A DNA stretch of 64,000 nt from Ensifer adhaerens (GCF_001270265.1 NZ_LGAP01000015.1:1-64000), one strand, 5' to 3'; counted from the stretch's first letter, positions 41,201 through 49,941 are shown. The notes: generated by a model not told the origin, from the letters alone. Made by a program: numbers and translations.

Positions 41201-41740
41201 ATCGAGGCGATCCGCAAGCTGCGCAGCGCCATCCAGAACCTCAATCGTGAGGGTCGAGAGCGGCTGATCGTCGCCTTCGACGTGGTCAACGCCCAGTTCC
41301 AGCGGCTCTTCACCCATCTCTTCGGCGGCGGCACGGCCGAACTGCAACTGATCGAGAGCGACGACCCGCTTGAAGCCGGCCTTGAAATCCTTGCCCGCCC
41401 GCCGGGCAAGAAGCCACAGACCATGACATTGCTGTCGGGCGGCGAACAGGCGCTGACAGCGATGGCGCTGATCTTCGCGGTCTTCCTCACCAATCCGGCG
41501 CCGATCTGCGTGCTCGACGAAGTCGACGCGCCGCTCGACGACCACAATGTCGAGCGCTACTGCAACCTGATGGACGAGATGGCGGCTTCGACCGAAACCC
41601 GCTTCGTCATCATCACCCATAACCCGATCACCATGGCCCGCATGAACCGCCTGTTCGGCGTCACCATGGCGGAGCAGGGCGTGTCCCAGCTCGTTTCCGT
41701 CGACCTGCAGACGGCAGAGCGGCTCCGGGAAGTGGTCTAA
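38279..41740 (+). CDS. smc: Chromosome segregation ATPase SMC
   Basis: 1153 aa, ATG at 38279. Condensin ATPase that organises and segregates chromosomes with ScpA/ScpB. The N-terminal head has Walker A GPNGCGKSN near residue 33. Two long coiled coils surround a hinge (about 500-640), which here contains a HWRAPGDHSGDAALPQG segment. The C-terminal head has the signature LLSGGEQALTAMAL near 1050 and Walker B ICVLDEVDAPLDD near 1079. Its stop is only 4 nt from the stop of the convergent caspase-like gene, with no terminator between them. Confidence 0.97.
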   Translation: MKFNKLRLLGFKSFVEPSEFIIERGLTGIVGPNGCGKSNLVEALRWVMGENSYKNMRASGMDDVIFSGSGNRPARNTAEVGLYLDNSDRTAPAAFNDSDEIQVTRRIEREQGSVYRINGKEARAKDVQLLFADASTGARSPSMVGQGRIGELIAAKPQARRQLLEEAAGISGLHSRRHEAELRLKAAETNLERLDDVTSQLESQIESLKRQARQANRFKMLSADIRKHEAILFHIRWVHAKEAEAEATSQLNQVTALVAEKAQAQMQAAKDQAISSLKLPELRENEAKLAAALQRLQIARSQLEEDAGRILRRRDELQRRLAQLAEDIAREERLVADNAGILARLDEEDEELRELLAEADDRASEARERLEEANEKLSVSEADLSRLTAERAEAQAGRNQLERALRDLSERQARLARQLSDQARDLDELDRQMATLPDPHEKQGQVEVAEAALEDAEANVADIEEALAETRRAEADARPPVDRARAVLNGIETEARTIRRMLEAAGGGAYPAVVEEMKVDRGFETALGAALGDDLDSPLDSAAPAHWRAPGDHSGDAALPQGVRSLIEHVRAPQALTRALSQIGIVDSEAEAERLMPLLKSGQSLVTKQGSVWRWDGHVTGSEAPSAAALRLAQKHRLAELDAEADDAGEALRRAEADLAAAGSRIRAEDERLRLARDAQRMITRQLGEARDALAAAERASGDLSRRRAVVAETKSQLESQLEEIAEQIETANDALADAPDLSELELKLRTQTADVAADRAAVAERRAAHDGLARENEARQRRITAISGERQTWKARAASAEEHIATLRDREAEARDEVEDLMDAPDEFEDKRRALMNELQKAEASRREAADILAEAEGRQREADRMAATALSELAESREKRGRAEERLVSSRERRVEIEARIQEALSCAPHEVMRLTGLAADEALPDMRNVERELERLKIERERLGAVNLRAEEEQKELSERLALLLKERDDVIEAIRKLRSAIQNLNREGRERLIVAFDVVNAQFQRLFTHLFGGGTAELQLIESDDPLEAGLEILARPPGKKPQTMTLLSGGEQALTAMALIFAVFLTNPAPICVLDEVDAPLDDHNVERYCNLMDEMAASTETRFVIITHNPITMARMNRLFGVTMAEQGVSQLVSVDLQTAERLREVV

Positions 41741-41744
41741 GCGG

Positions 41745-43565
41745 TCACTCGAATTCGAGGACGAGACCGCCCGTTCCATCGGTTGACCCCATATCATCCC
41801 ACGTGTCGACGTAAACGGACTTCGTGTCGACTTTGCCCTTTCGATGAGCGTAGTACATGCCGATATCGTCGCCCTTCTTGTTTTCGTTCGGCATGTCGGT
41901 GAACCATTTTGTGTAGGTCAACGCGGTGCCATTGTCCCACCGCCAGCCGCCCTTTGGCTCCCTTCCCTGCGGGTCTTGCGTAAGGCCAATCCAGGGGCCC
42001 ATCTTGTAGCTGACGTTTCCCGAGGGGTCGTAGCCCATCTCGAAGAAGCTCTGGTCGGCATTGAAAAGCGATGCGACGAAGGCGTTCTCTTCCTCTGAGG
42101 AAATCGCTGCAAGGTGCGCCCCGCAGCCGCTGGCGATCCCCCGCGCATACACTGCCAGGATCGTTCCCGTTCGCACGGCAACATAGAGGTGCCCGCCGAA
42201 CACGCCATATACGGTCTCGAAGTGGCGCAGGCAGGTCAGCGCCTCCAGCACGCGCTTGTCGGTTTCAAGGCCTTCGAGGTTGGCGACATCGTAGCGGCGG
42301 GCTTTCGGCGCGCTGTAGATCCCCTCCGAACTGTCATTGACCTTTATGCCGAGGGTTGCTGCCGTGCGCTCGGTGATGAAACCGCTGGCTGGCTGGCGGT
42401 TGGTGCTCTGGAAGAGTTTGATCGCCTCCCGCGTCCGCCCCCCGAAAACGCCATCCGCGACGCCGGCCGCAAATCCCTTGGCGGCGAGTGCCAGCTGGAC
42501 GTTTCGTCGCCGGTCCTTGTCCGGCAGAAGCCGCGCTTCGACCGACTGCGGCAGATGCGACTGGTTGCGTGACCCCGCGGGTTCGATCTGCGCCAGCGTC
42601 TGGCGTCCGAGTTCCGCGTATTCGCCCGTGCGATGCTTTTCGACGAAGAAGTGCCAGATCCGTGGCGTGCCGACCCTGAGGGTCTTCTTGAAATCCTTCT
42701 CCGCCTCGAGTGCCGCGGAGTCCGTCGTTGGCACTGGTAGTACCGGCAGGGCGGCCTGGGCCTGCGGAGCCGCTTCCTCCGGCCCAAAGTAGAATTCCAG
42801 TGACAGGGAGGAAAGGATCTGTGGGGATTGTTTGCCGCCCGTATCCTTGCGCACGTCGCGAACCACCCGCTTGAAGGCAGTGCCGACCTCAAGCCCGGGG
42901 CCGGACAGGTTGGCGATCAGCGCACGGGTGAAGGGCGAATGCCCGTCGGTGCCGTCGGCGGCGACCTGTCCCGGGGCGGCAGCAAAAGCGACCAGCGTGC
43001 CGGCCCCTTGCATTTCTATCGGTGCAAGTCCGCGCGTGGCACCGCCGCGGGTGGCGCCGTCGACGTCGACATTCAGCTTGTTGGCAAGCGGATTGTTGCG
43101 GCAGGCGTCGAGGAATACCAGGGATATCCTTGCGCGCTTTTCGAGTGCGTTGATGATCTCGGACAGTGCCACGGTTTCTGCCGGTACATCGAACTCGCTT
43201 TCAAGCCTGGCATCCGTTCCGATCAGAAAATTCTCGCCGTGGAGCTGCATGCCATGGCCGGCAAAATAGAACAGCGCAATATCCTGCGGCCCGATCTTCC
43301 GGGAGAAGCGTGCGAGCGCCTCGGCAAAGCTCCTTCGATCGGCATTCAGCACGAGATCGGCTTCAAATCCTTGGCGCTGCAGGAAGCCGCTGAAGGCTTC
43401 GGCGTCGCGAGATGCGTTCGGCAAGGTGCCGGCGATCGCGTAATTGCTCATGCCGACGATAAGCGCCAGCCGCTTGCCGACATTGTCGGCGAAGGCGGGG
43501 CCTGCGGCAAACAACAGCACCAGAAACGAAAGCACCGAAAAGCTCAGTTCCGCACGACATTTCAT
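41745..43565 (-). CDS. Secreted caspase-fold / peptidoglycan-binding / C-type-lectin fusion protein
   Basis: 606 aa from the ATG at 43565, with GGAGG 8 nt upstream. A signal peptide covers residues 1-26. A caspase-like C14 domain (about 30-260) follows, with catalytic His104 in YFAGHG and Cys155 in FLDACRNNP. A linker of ~90 aa leads to a peptidoglycan-binding-1 domain (about 351-405: GVADGVFGGRTREAIKLFQ). A C-terminal C-type-lectin-like domain (about 452-606) shows GGHLYVAV, GAHLAAISSEEEN, WIGLTQDP, WRWDNGTALTYTKW and DTWDDMG. It is therefore probably an exported cysteine peptidase held at the cell wall with a ligand-binding tail. The AraC-type gene lies upstream on the same strand. Confidence 0.85.
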   Translation of the reverse strand: MKCRAELSFSVLSFLVLLFAAGPAFADNVGKRLALIVGMSNYAIAGTLPNASRDAEAFSGFLQRQGFEADLVLNADRRSFAEALARFSRKIGPQDIALFYFAGHGMQLHGENFLIGTDARLESEFDVPAETVALSEIINALEKRARISLVFLDACRNNPLANKLNVDVDGATRGGATRGLAPIEMQGAGTLVAFAAAPGQVAADGTDGHSPFTRALIANLSGPGLEVGTAFKRVVRDVRKDTGGKQSPQILSSLSLEFYFGPEEAAPQAQAALPVLPVPTTDSAALEAEKDFKKTLRVGTPRIWHFFVEKHRTGEYAELGRQTLAQIEPAGSRNQSHLPQSVEARLLPDKDRRRNVQLALAAKGFAAGVADGVFGGRTREAIKLFQSTNRQPASGFITERTAATLGIKVNDSSEGIYSAPKARRYDVANLEGLETDKRVLEALTCLRHFETVYGVFGGHLYVAVRTGTILAVYARGIASGCGAHLAAISSEEENAFVASLFNADQSFFEMGYDPSGNVSYKMGPWIGLTQDPQGREPKGGWRWDNGTALTYTKWFTDMPNENKKGDDIGMYYAHRKGKVDTKSVYVDTWDDMGSTDGTGGLVLEFE

Positions 43566-43732
43566 GACATGCCTCCAAGCCTACAGGACTGAAACGGATC
43601 GCCATGATGGGATATTCGTCGATGTGCCCCTCATCGCCTCATAATATTAGATGTTGATGATGGATGCTGCAATGTGCGCCCGTTGACATGCCTCTGAGGC
43701 GTCGGTCGCCATTGCGGCCGATAGGCTCCGCT

Positions 43733-44854
43733 CTATGCCGCTTCCCGAAGATCGGGAATGCCCCGTTGCTCGCGCCAGGACGACGGATTTTTGCCGGTGA
43801 CACGGAGGAACTCGCGGTTGAAGTTCGATTTCGTCAGGAAACCGGCCTCGAAGGCAATCTGCGTGATCGCCTCGTCGGTGGTCAGAAGCAGCCGGCAGGC
43901 TTCCTCGACCCGGTAGTTGTTGACGTATTGCGAGACGCTGATGCCGTGGATCCGGTTGATGGCGTTGGAAATGCGCCGTGCCGGCACGCCGAGTTTGCGC
44001 GCGATCCGCGAGAGGTTGAGCTCGAGATCCTTGTAGAGTGCCTTCTTGCGCATCAGTTCCTGGACTGCGTTGACGACTTCGGCATCTTCTTCCGTTGCGG
44101 CGCGCTCTTGCGGCGAAGGCGCCGCCTCCTGGCGTTCGCTGTCGGTGGATGTGTCGAAGCTGGCGATCGACGCGGCGGTGCCGAGTATCAGCAGGGCGAG
44201 CACGTTGCCGGCCGCCACGATCGCGCCGGAATAGGCGCCACCGTTGCGCATCTGGTCGAAGCCGATGGCGACGTCGCTGAGGGCTGACGCAACGAGCGCC
44301 CATCCCGTGATCTGCAGCGAGCGGTAGGATCGAAGCACGCCGTCGAGGCGCGATGTGACCAGTCCATTCGGTCCCAGCCGCGCAAGCCAGAGCAAGGCAA
44401 TGCCGTAGCTAAGAAAGAACAGGATGATCGCGGTGCCGACCGCATCGCGCCAGGCAAACATCATTGCCCCGACGATGAGCGCGGGCAGGAGGTGCCAGGC
44501 GATCGGCCCCAGGCGTGGCTGACTGTCGCTTGTCAGGCTGCTGAAACATACCCACGCCAAGGCCGCGTTGAAGGTCGCAAGCATCGCCTGTGCCGGCAGA
44601 ATGGCGCGAATATCATAGCCCCACCGGATGCCGATCAGCATGGATTGCAGCGCATAGGCACACACGAGCAGCAGGAACAGGCGCTGCTCGAATGTCATGG
44701 CCTCGTCACGTTGCCAAAGCATCCGGACGATCACGATGAGCAGCAGCAGGGAAACGATGAAGGGTAACGGCACGAACAGCATGAGCAGATGGATTCTTCG
44801 GAGGGGACGGTGGAGACGACAGATGCAGGCGATGATGCCCTTGATCGCGTTCAC
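43733..44854 (-). CDS. Membrane-anchored AraC-family transcriptional regulator
   Basis: 373 aa from a GTG at 44854; an ATG at 44782 (MLFVPLPFIVS) is an alternative giving 349 aa. The first ~225 residues form about seven hydrophobic helices. After a charged linker (SERQEAAPSPQERAATEEDAE) comes a complete AraC double helix-turn-helix (about 270-365: LSRIARKLGVPARRISNAI and ITQIAFEAGFLTKSNFNREFLRVTGKNPSSWRE). It is a one-component sensor-regulator in the inner membrane. It lies 167 nt upstream of the caspase-like gene on the same strand and is divergent from a secreted protein gene. Confidence 0.85.
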   Translation of the reverse strand: MNAIKGIIACICRLHRPLRRIHLLMLFVPLPFIVSLLLLIVIVRMLWQRDEAMTFEQRLFLLLVCAYALQSMLIGIRWGYDIRAILPAQAMLATFNAALAWVCFSSLTSDSQPRLGPIAWHLLPALIVGAMMFAWRDAVGTAIILFFLSYGIALLWLARLGPNGLVTSRLDGVLRSYRSLQITGWALVASALSDVAIGFDQMRNGGAYSGAIVAAGNVLALLILGTAASIASFDTSTDSERQEAAPSPQERAATEEDAEVVNAVQELMRKKALYKDLELNLSRIARKLGVPARRISNAINRIHGISVSQYVNNYRVEEACRLLLTTDEAITQIAFEAGFLTKSNFNREFLRVTGKNPSSWREQRGIPDLREAA

Positions 44855-44952
44855 GGTCGACCCAAAACGCGATCAAGGTCGCCGCTACGTTGGATGTCGG
44901 GCGAGCTATTCCGGTCCGGCGATGGTGCCGGATCGAACGAATGGAGCGTCAC

Positions 44953-45663
44953 ATGCTGATCGCACTGCCAGCAATGGTTCTTGCCCCCATCCTTATCGTC
45001 GCCATGGCGAGTAATGCCGAGACATCGCCGACTGAGATCGATATCGCCGGCGTCACGGCAATTGTCGCGAGGGGGGAGGCAAGCACAATCGAACTCACCA
45101 GCAATGAGGCTTTGCCCTACAGGGCTTCTGCCCGCAGCCACCGTTCCGGTTGGTTTGCACCCTTCTATTCCAGTTGGTTCTATAGCGACTGCGTAACGGA
45201 CAGCCGGATGCGTGTCGAAGTTTCGACCCTTTACATCGATGTGGCGGCACCGTCCTGGCCGGAACTGGAGGACTGCAAGGTCGAGCTTCACGCCAACCTG
45301 AAAAAAGGAGCAACGGTCTCGATCGAGCAACCGGCATTCCAGGCGAGGCTTGACGGTGAGTTTTCGGCGGTTGTCCTCAAAGGCAAGGCGGCAGACGTTT
45401 CGATCGAGGGGCATGTCGGACAGGCCAGGCTCGATGTAGACGCCCTGCGAGCGCGGCTGATCTATGAAAAGACGCAGCAGTCCGAGACCGTGGAGATCTC
45501 CGGAAAGGCACTCGACATTCATCTTGGCTTCGATACGGCAAGTTTCATCGATTATCAGGTGGCGGCCACGGCCTCCTGGGTCGACAGTTCGCGAACGGCG
45601 ATCCCCGGTGCCAAGCCACAAGTTCGCATCAGCGGGGAGATGGTGCGTGCGACGATCCGCTGA
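44953..45663 (+). CDS. Secreted protein of unknown family
   Basis: 236 aa from the ATG at 44953, preceded by GGAG; the ATG at 44941 is also possible. A signal sequence (about 1-22) is followed by an all-beta mature part. Repeating short strands (VSIEQPAFQARLDGEFSAVV, VSIEGHVGQARLDVDALRA, VEISGKALDIHL) suggest a beta-solenoid such as in DUF4097-type proteins. Two cysteines (YSDCVTD, LEDCKVE) could form a disulfide. I do not recognise the family. It shares a ~100-nt divergent promoter region with the membrane AraC regulator, which may control it. Confidence 0.65.
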   Translation: MLIALPAMVLAPILIVAMASNAETSPTEIDIAGVTAIVARGEASTIELTSNEALPYRASARSHRSGWFAPFYSSWFYSDCVTDSRMRVEVSTLYIDVAAPSWPELEDCKVELHANLKKGATVSIEQPAFQARLDGEFSAVVLKGKAADVSIEGHVGQARLDVDALRARLIYEKTQQSETVEISGKALDIHLGFDTASFIDYQVAATASWVDSSRTAIPGAKPQVRISGEMVRATIR

Positions 45664-45803
45664 GCCTCGCCTTCCACCCCGCCGTGCGCGCGACAGTCGC
45701 AAAAAATGATGCGCTGCAGCATAAAACTTCGGCGGATGCATTTCCAGGCCGAAGCATATACTGTAAATCGTCATAAAAGACTGTTTCTGGGTGGAGAGCA
45801 GGC

Positions 45804-48470
45804 ATGAGGAAATGGGTTTACACCTTCGGTGGGGGCAAGGCCGAAGGGCGTGCTGGTGATCGTGACCGGCTGGGCGGCAAGGGTGCGAACCTTGCCGAAA
45901 TGTGCAGTCTCGGCCTGCCGGTGCCGCCGGGATTGACCATCATCACCGATGCCTGCAACAGCTATTTCGACAACGGCCGCGAAATGCCGGAGGGCCTGCA
46001 CGATCAGGTGCGTGAAGGCATTCGCCGGATGGAGGAGGTCACCGGCCGAATCTTCGGCGACACCAACCGTCCGCTGCTGCTTTCCGTGCGTTCGGGCGCC
46101 CGCGCCTCGATGCCGGGCATGATGGACACGGTTTTGAATCTTGGCCTCAACGACCAATCGGTGCATGCGCTCGGTCACGACGCCGGCGATGCGCGCTTTG
46201 CCTGGGATAGCTACCGCCGCTTCATCCAGATGTATGGCGACGTCGTCATGGGCGTCGACCATGATGTGTTCGAAGAGATCCTGGAAGACGAGAAGGCCCG
46301 CCTCGGCCACGAGCAAGATCCCGAGCTCTCCGCGGTCGAATGGCAGCATGTCATCAGCCGCTACAAGGAAGCGATCGAGGAAGCGCTCGGCGAGCCGTTT
46401 CCGCAGGATCCGGAAATCCAGCTCTGGGGCGCCATCGGCGCCGTCTTCTCCAGCTGGATGAACCCGCGCGCCATCACCTACCGCCACCTGCACAGCATCC
46501 CGGCGGCCTGGGGCACGGCGGTCAACGTCCAGGCGATGGTCTTCGGCAATCTCGGCAATTCGTCGGCAACCGGCGTCGCGTTTACCCGCAATCCGTCGAC
46601 AGGAGAAAATGAGCTTTACGGCGAGTTCCTCGTCAATGCGCAGGGTGAGGACGTCGTTGCCGGCATCCGCACGCCGCAAAACATCACCGAGGCTGCCCGT
46701 ATCGCATCCGGCTCCGACAAGCCGTCGCTCGAAAAGTTGATGCCGGAGGCCTTCGCCGAATTCCGCGCGATCTGCGACAAGCTCGAGCACCACTATCGCG
46801 ACATGCAGGATCTCGAATTCACCATCGAGCGCGGCACCCTCTGGATGCTGCAGACACGCTCCGGCAAGCGCACGGCCAAGGCAGCCCTGAAGATAGCCGT
46901 CGACATGGCGGAGGAGGGACTGGTCTCAAAGAACGAGGCGGTTGCCCGCATCGATCCGGCTTCGCTCGACCAGTTGCTGCACCCGACGATCGATCCGCAT
47001 GCGCGCCGCGATATCATCGGCTCCGGCCTGCCGGCTTCGCCGGGAGCTGCGACCGGCGAGATCGTGTTCACCTCGGAAGAAGCCGTTCAGGCTGACAAGG
47101 AAGGCCGCAAGGTCATTCTCGTGCGCATCGAGACCAGCCCGGAAGACATCCACGGCATGCACGCCGCCGAAGGCATCCTGACGACGCGCGGCGGCATGAC
47201 CAGCCACGCCGCGGTGGTGGCGCGCGGCATGGGCACCCCTTGCGTCTCCGGTGCCGGCAGCATCCGCGTCGATCCGCGCAACGAGTTGCTGATCACCCCC
47301 AGCGTGACGCTGAAGAAGGGCGATATCATCACCATCGACGGCTCGTCCGGCCAGGTGCTGAAAGGCGTGATCGCCATGCTTCAGCCGGAACTGTCGGGCG
47401 ACTTTGGAAAGATCATGGCCTGGGCGGACGCCAGCCGCCGCATGACCGTGCGCACCAACGCCGAAACGCCGGCCGATGCGCGTGCCGCCCGCTCCTTCGG
47501 TGCCGAGGGCATCGGCCTTTGCCGTACCGAGCACATGTTCTTCGAGGACGGCCGCATCAATGTCATGCGCGAGATGATTCTGGCGGAAGACGAGGCTGGC
47601 CGGCGGCTGGCGCTTGCCAAGCTGCTGCCGATGCAGCGCTCGGACTTCGTAGAGCTCTTTTCCATCATGCATGGGCTGCCGGTGACGATCCGTCTGCTTG
47701 ACCCGCCGTTGCACGAATTCCTGCCGAAGACCGACGAGGAGATCGCCGATGTCGCCGGTGTCTTGTCGCTTGATCCATCCGCCCTGCGCCAGCGTGTCGA
47801 CCATTTGCACGAGTTCAACCCGATGCTCGGCCACCGCGGCTGCCGATTGGCCATTTCCTATCCGGAGATCGCCGAGATGCAGGCCCGCGCGATCTTCGAG
47901 GCGGCGGTCGAAGCCGCGCGCGAAACCGGTGCTCCTGTCGTGCCTGAAATCATGGTGCCGCTCGTCGGCCTGCGCGCCGAACTCGACTACGTCAAGGAGC
48001 GCATCGATGCGGTGGCAAAGGCGGTCATCGGCGAAGCCGGCATCGACATCGACTATCTCGTCGGTACGATGATCGAGCTGCCGCGCGCGGCACTTCGCGC
48101 CGATGTGATCGCGGAAGCAGCCGACTTCTTCTCGTTTGGTACCAACGACCTGACACAGACGACGTTCGGCATTTCGCGCGATGACGCCTCGCAGTTTCTG
48201 GCGACTTACCAGCAGAAGGGCATCATCGATCAGGACCCCTTCGTCTCGCTCGACTTCGATGGCGTCGGCGAACTGATCCAGATTGCTGCGGAGCGTGGGC
48301 GTCGGACCAAGAACGGACTGAAACTCGGCATCTGCGGCGAGCATGGCGGCGATCCGGCCTCGATCCGCTTCTGTGAAGAAACAGGTCTCGACTATGTCTC
48401 CTGTTCGCCCTTCCGCGTGCCGATCGCCCGGCTGGCCGCCGCGCAGGCGGCGATCAACGGCAAGGCGTAA
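45804..48470 (+). CDS. ppdK: Pyruvate, phosphate dikinase
   Basis: 888 aa, ATG at 45804. Interconverts pyruvate, ATP and phosphate with PEP, AMP and PPi. The N-terminal ATP-grasp domain shows GGKGANLAEMCSLGLPVPPG and SVRSGARASMPGMMDTVLN. The phosphohistidine is H468 in TRGGMTSHAAVVARGMGTPCVSG, and the C-terminal TIM barrel carries the acid/base Cys844 in LGICGEHGGDP. Length is normal. Rhizobial PPDK contributes to gluconeogenesis from dicarboxylates. It is followed by a family-B repeat, not an obvious terminator. Confidence 0.97.
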   Translation: MRKWVYTFGGGKAEGRAGDRDRLGGKGANLAEMCSLGLPVPPGLTIITDACNSYFDNGREMPEGLHDQVREGIRRMEEVTGRIFGDTNRPLLLSVRSGARASMPGMMDTVLNLGLNDQSVHALGHDAGDARFAWDSYRRFIQMYGDVVMGVDHDVFEEILEDEKARLGHEQDPELSAVEWQHVISRYKEAIEEALGEPFPQDPEIQLWGAIGAVFSSWMNPRAITYRHLHSIPAAWGTAVNVQAMVFGNLGNSSATGVAFTRNPSTGENELYGEFLVNAQGEDVVAGIRTPQNITEAARIASGSDKPSLEKLMPEAFAEFRAICDKLEHHYRDMQDLEFTIERGTLWMLQTRSGKRTAKAALKIAVDMAEEGLVSKNEAVARIDPASLDQLLHPTIDPHARRDIIGSGLPASPGAATGEIVFTSEEAVQADKEGRKVILVRIETSPEDIHGMHAAEGILTTRGGMTSHAAVVARGMGTPCVSGAGSIRVDPRNELLITPSVTLKKGDIITIDGSSGQVLKGVIAMLQPELSGDFGKIMAWADASRRMTVRTNAETPADARAARSFGAEGIGLCRTEHMFFEDGRINVMREMILAEDEAGRRLALAKLLPMQRSDFVELFSIMHGLPVTIRLLDPPLHEFLPKTDEEIADVAGVLSLDPSALRQRVDHLHEFNPMLGHRGCRLAISYPEIAEMQARAIFEAAVEAARETGAPVVPEIMVPLVGLRAELDYVKERIDAVAKAVIGEAGIDIDYLVGTMIELPRAALRADVIAEAADFFSFGTNDLTQTTFGISRDDASQFLATYQQKGIIDQDPFVSLDFDGVGELIQIAAERGRRTKNGLKLGICGEHGGDPASIRFCEETGLDYVSCSPFRVPIARLAAAQAAINGKA

Positions 48471-48548
48471 GGCGTTATCAACACCGCTTACAAGGTCAAC
48501 GCCCCGGGAGCGCGATGCCCCCGAGGCGTTGGTATATAGTTTCAGGGT

Positions 48549-48649
48549 TAAAGCGCGTGGCGATCTCCAGGATTCGCTTGCTGCGCTTTGAGTTCTTGTT
48601 TGTGCGCATGTCGTTATCGCAAAACCGCTGCACGCTTTTGCGCGACATG
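48549..48649 (-). repeat. Dispersed palindromic rhizobial repeat, family B, copy 2 (inverted)
   Basis: Reverse-complement copy of the unit at 5224-5325, differing at roughly ten positions by eye. The CATG end abuts the TTA stop codon of the minus-strand lipoprotein gene at 48652. It fills the gap between ppdK and that convergent gene. Confidence 0.8.
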
Positions 48650-48651
48650 CT

Positions 48652-48924
48652 TTAGTTTGCCTGCACGATAACCGGGCGCGCAATCACGACCGGGCGGTTC
48701 CAGCCCCACATCATCGTATCATTGTCGTAGCGGAAGCTGCGCGCTTCGGCGCGGCGGTCGAGCTCGATGCGTTGCAGGCAAGTGGCGAACGCATCGGTGC
48801 CTCGCCGGAAGCCGTAGGAGGCGCAGGTGTTGCCGTCGGCGGCGCGCCGCTCTTCGGGCGTCATCGTCTGGCAGGCCGCAAGCAAGAGCCCGACGGCGGC
48901 AAGGGTCAGCAGTTTGGTTTTCAT
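48652..48924 (-). CDS. Small lipoprotein
   Basis: 90 aa from the ATG at 48924 (MKTKLLTLAAVGLLLAACQTM). AGGAGG lies 10 nt upstream of this ATG and only 1 nt before the alternative ATG at 48933. The lipobox LLAAC gives a lipidated Cys at residue 18. The mature part is short and charged: MTPEERRAADGNTCASYGFRRGTDAFATCLQRIELDRR, with one cysteine pair. The TCASYGF..GTDAFATC pattern recurs in many small rhizobial lipoproteins. Function unknown. Confidence 0.78.
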   Translation of the reverse strand: MKTKLLTLAAVGLLLAACQTMTPEERRAADGNTCASYGFRRGTDAFATCLQRIELDRRAEARSFRYDNDTMMWGWNRPVVIARPVIVQAN

Positions 48925-49291
48925 CGTATTCATGCCTCCTGAGCGGATGCAGACCGGTTCGGCGAAAGATCGTCTTTGCCTGTGCCCGAAACTCGTCCTT
49001 GTCAGGAGGTCGGGCACACCGCGCCGCTCAGGTCTTTGCCGCCGCCTGCAGGACAGAGCTCTGCCGCATGAAAGGCTGTCGTGTCCACCCTGATTTTTTC
49101 GGGAATCGCCGTGAAGACCGACGTGGCAGATCGTGCAATCGCCGGTCGAGGCTTCGGTGCAGCCACAAGGCCAATTCGGGACCTCAGGCAGGAACGCACC
49201 ACGCGGATTTTGCATTCACGATTCAATCGCATGGAGGCATGATGGGCCTGCCGGTATCCAGCCGTCAATCCGTTTCGGCACGCCCCGATAA
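48925..49291. other. Intergenic stretch without a supported gene
   Basis: 367 nt. Open frames on both strands lack ribosome sites and resemble nothing I know. The only structure is an inverted repeat, TGTGCCCGA (48981-48989) and TCGGGCACA (49010-49018), with a 20-nt loop and no U run. The promoter of the small lipoprotein gene must lie near its left end. Confidence 0.4.
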
Positions 49292-49681
49292 TCACATACG
49301 CTCGAGCACGCCGACAAAGGATTCGGCGAAGCTCTTCAGGTCCTGGGTACTCTCGCCGGGGTGCTCGAGCCGGATCGTCGAGCCTTCTTCCTCAAGGCAA
49401 ACGAACAGGATTGGCGAGGCGTCGCCTTCGGTCTCGCCGAGGCGAAGGACGGCGATGCTCAGGCAGTCCTCGATCAGGCCGGAAGCCGGCAAGGCGAAGA
49501 GAAATTCGCCGCCAACATTGTCGGCCATCGTTCGGATGAAGGCGGTGAAATCGTCCTTGCTTCCGGAGAAGCTGTCGAGGGAGAGCTCCAGCTCAAGCAG
49601 CGCCATCGGTATGCCGGCGTCAGCCGTTGGGGGCGGTGCGGCGTGGGTGGCGGTTGCCACGGCTGCTTGCGATGCGACCAT
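49292..49681 (-). CDS. Hypothetical protein
   Basis: 129 aa from the ATG at 49681 (MVASQAAVATATHAAPPPTADAG), with GGAGAG 7 nt upstream. An Ala/Pro-rich disordered N terminus (about 30 aa) precedes an alpha/beta domain. That domain has LELELSLDSFSGSKDDFTAFIRTMADNVGGEFLFALP, LSIAVLRLGE and ILFVCLEEEGSTIRLEH. No signal peptide or membrane segment. I do not recognise the family. Monocistronic, divergent from DUF1499. Confidence 0.6.
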   Translation of the reverse strand: MVASQAAVATATHAAPPPTADAGIPMALLELELSLDSFSGSKDDFTAFIRTMADNVGGEFLFALPASGLIEDCLSIAVLRLGETEGDASPILFVCLEEEGSTIRLEHPGESTQDLKSFAESFVGVLERM

Positions 49682-49941
49682 GATGTCTCTCCGTCTTGCC
49701 GTGCTGGATCCGTTCCCAGGCGTCGGCCATTGCCTCCGGTTGATGATCCACTGCGGTCTTTGCCGCCGTGCGGGCATATTCCTGATGTCTGATAGGTGGT
49801 TAACGAGAATGGCGATTTTGCGGCAAGGCTTGCCTTGCGCTCAACCCATGTCACCAGCCGCACTCTATTGCCTGTTTTCATGGCCCCGGCCATGGTCTAA
49901 GAATGCAGGTCTGTTTCGATGCAGGGGATTGATTCCGTTAC

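Noticed and set aside
39805-41547. 580-codon minus-strand frame inside smc
   Set aside because: Serine/arginine-rich composition with no motif; it is the antisense of the coiled coil and hinge of smc.
46926-48683. 585-codon minus-strand frame opposite ppdK
   Set aside because: Antisense shadow of a fully recognisable pyruvate, phosphate dikinase.
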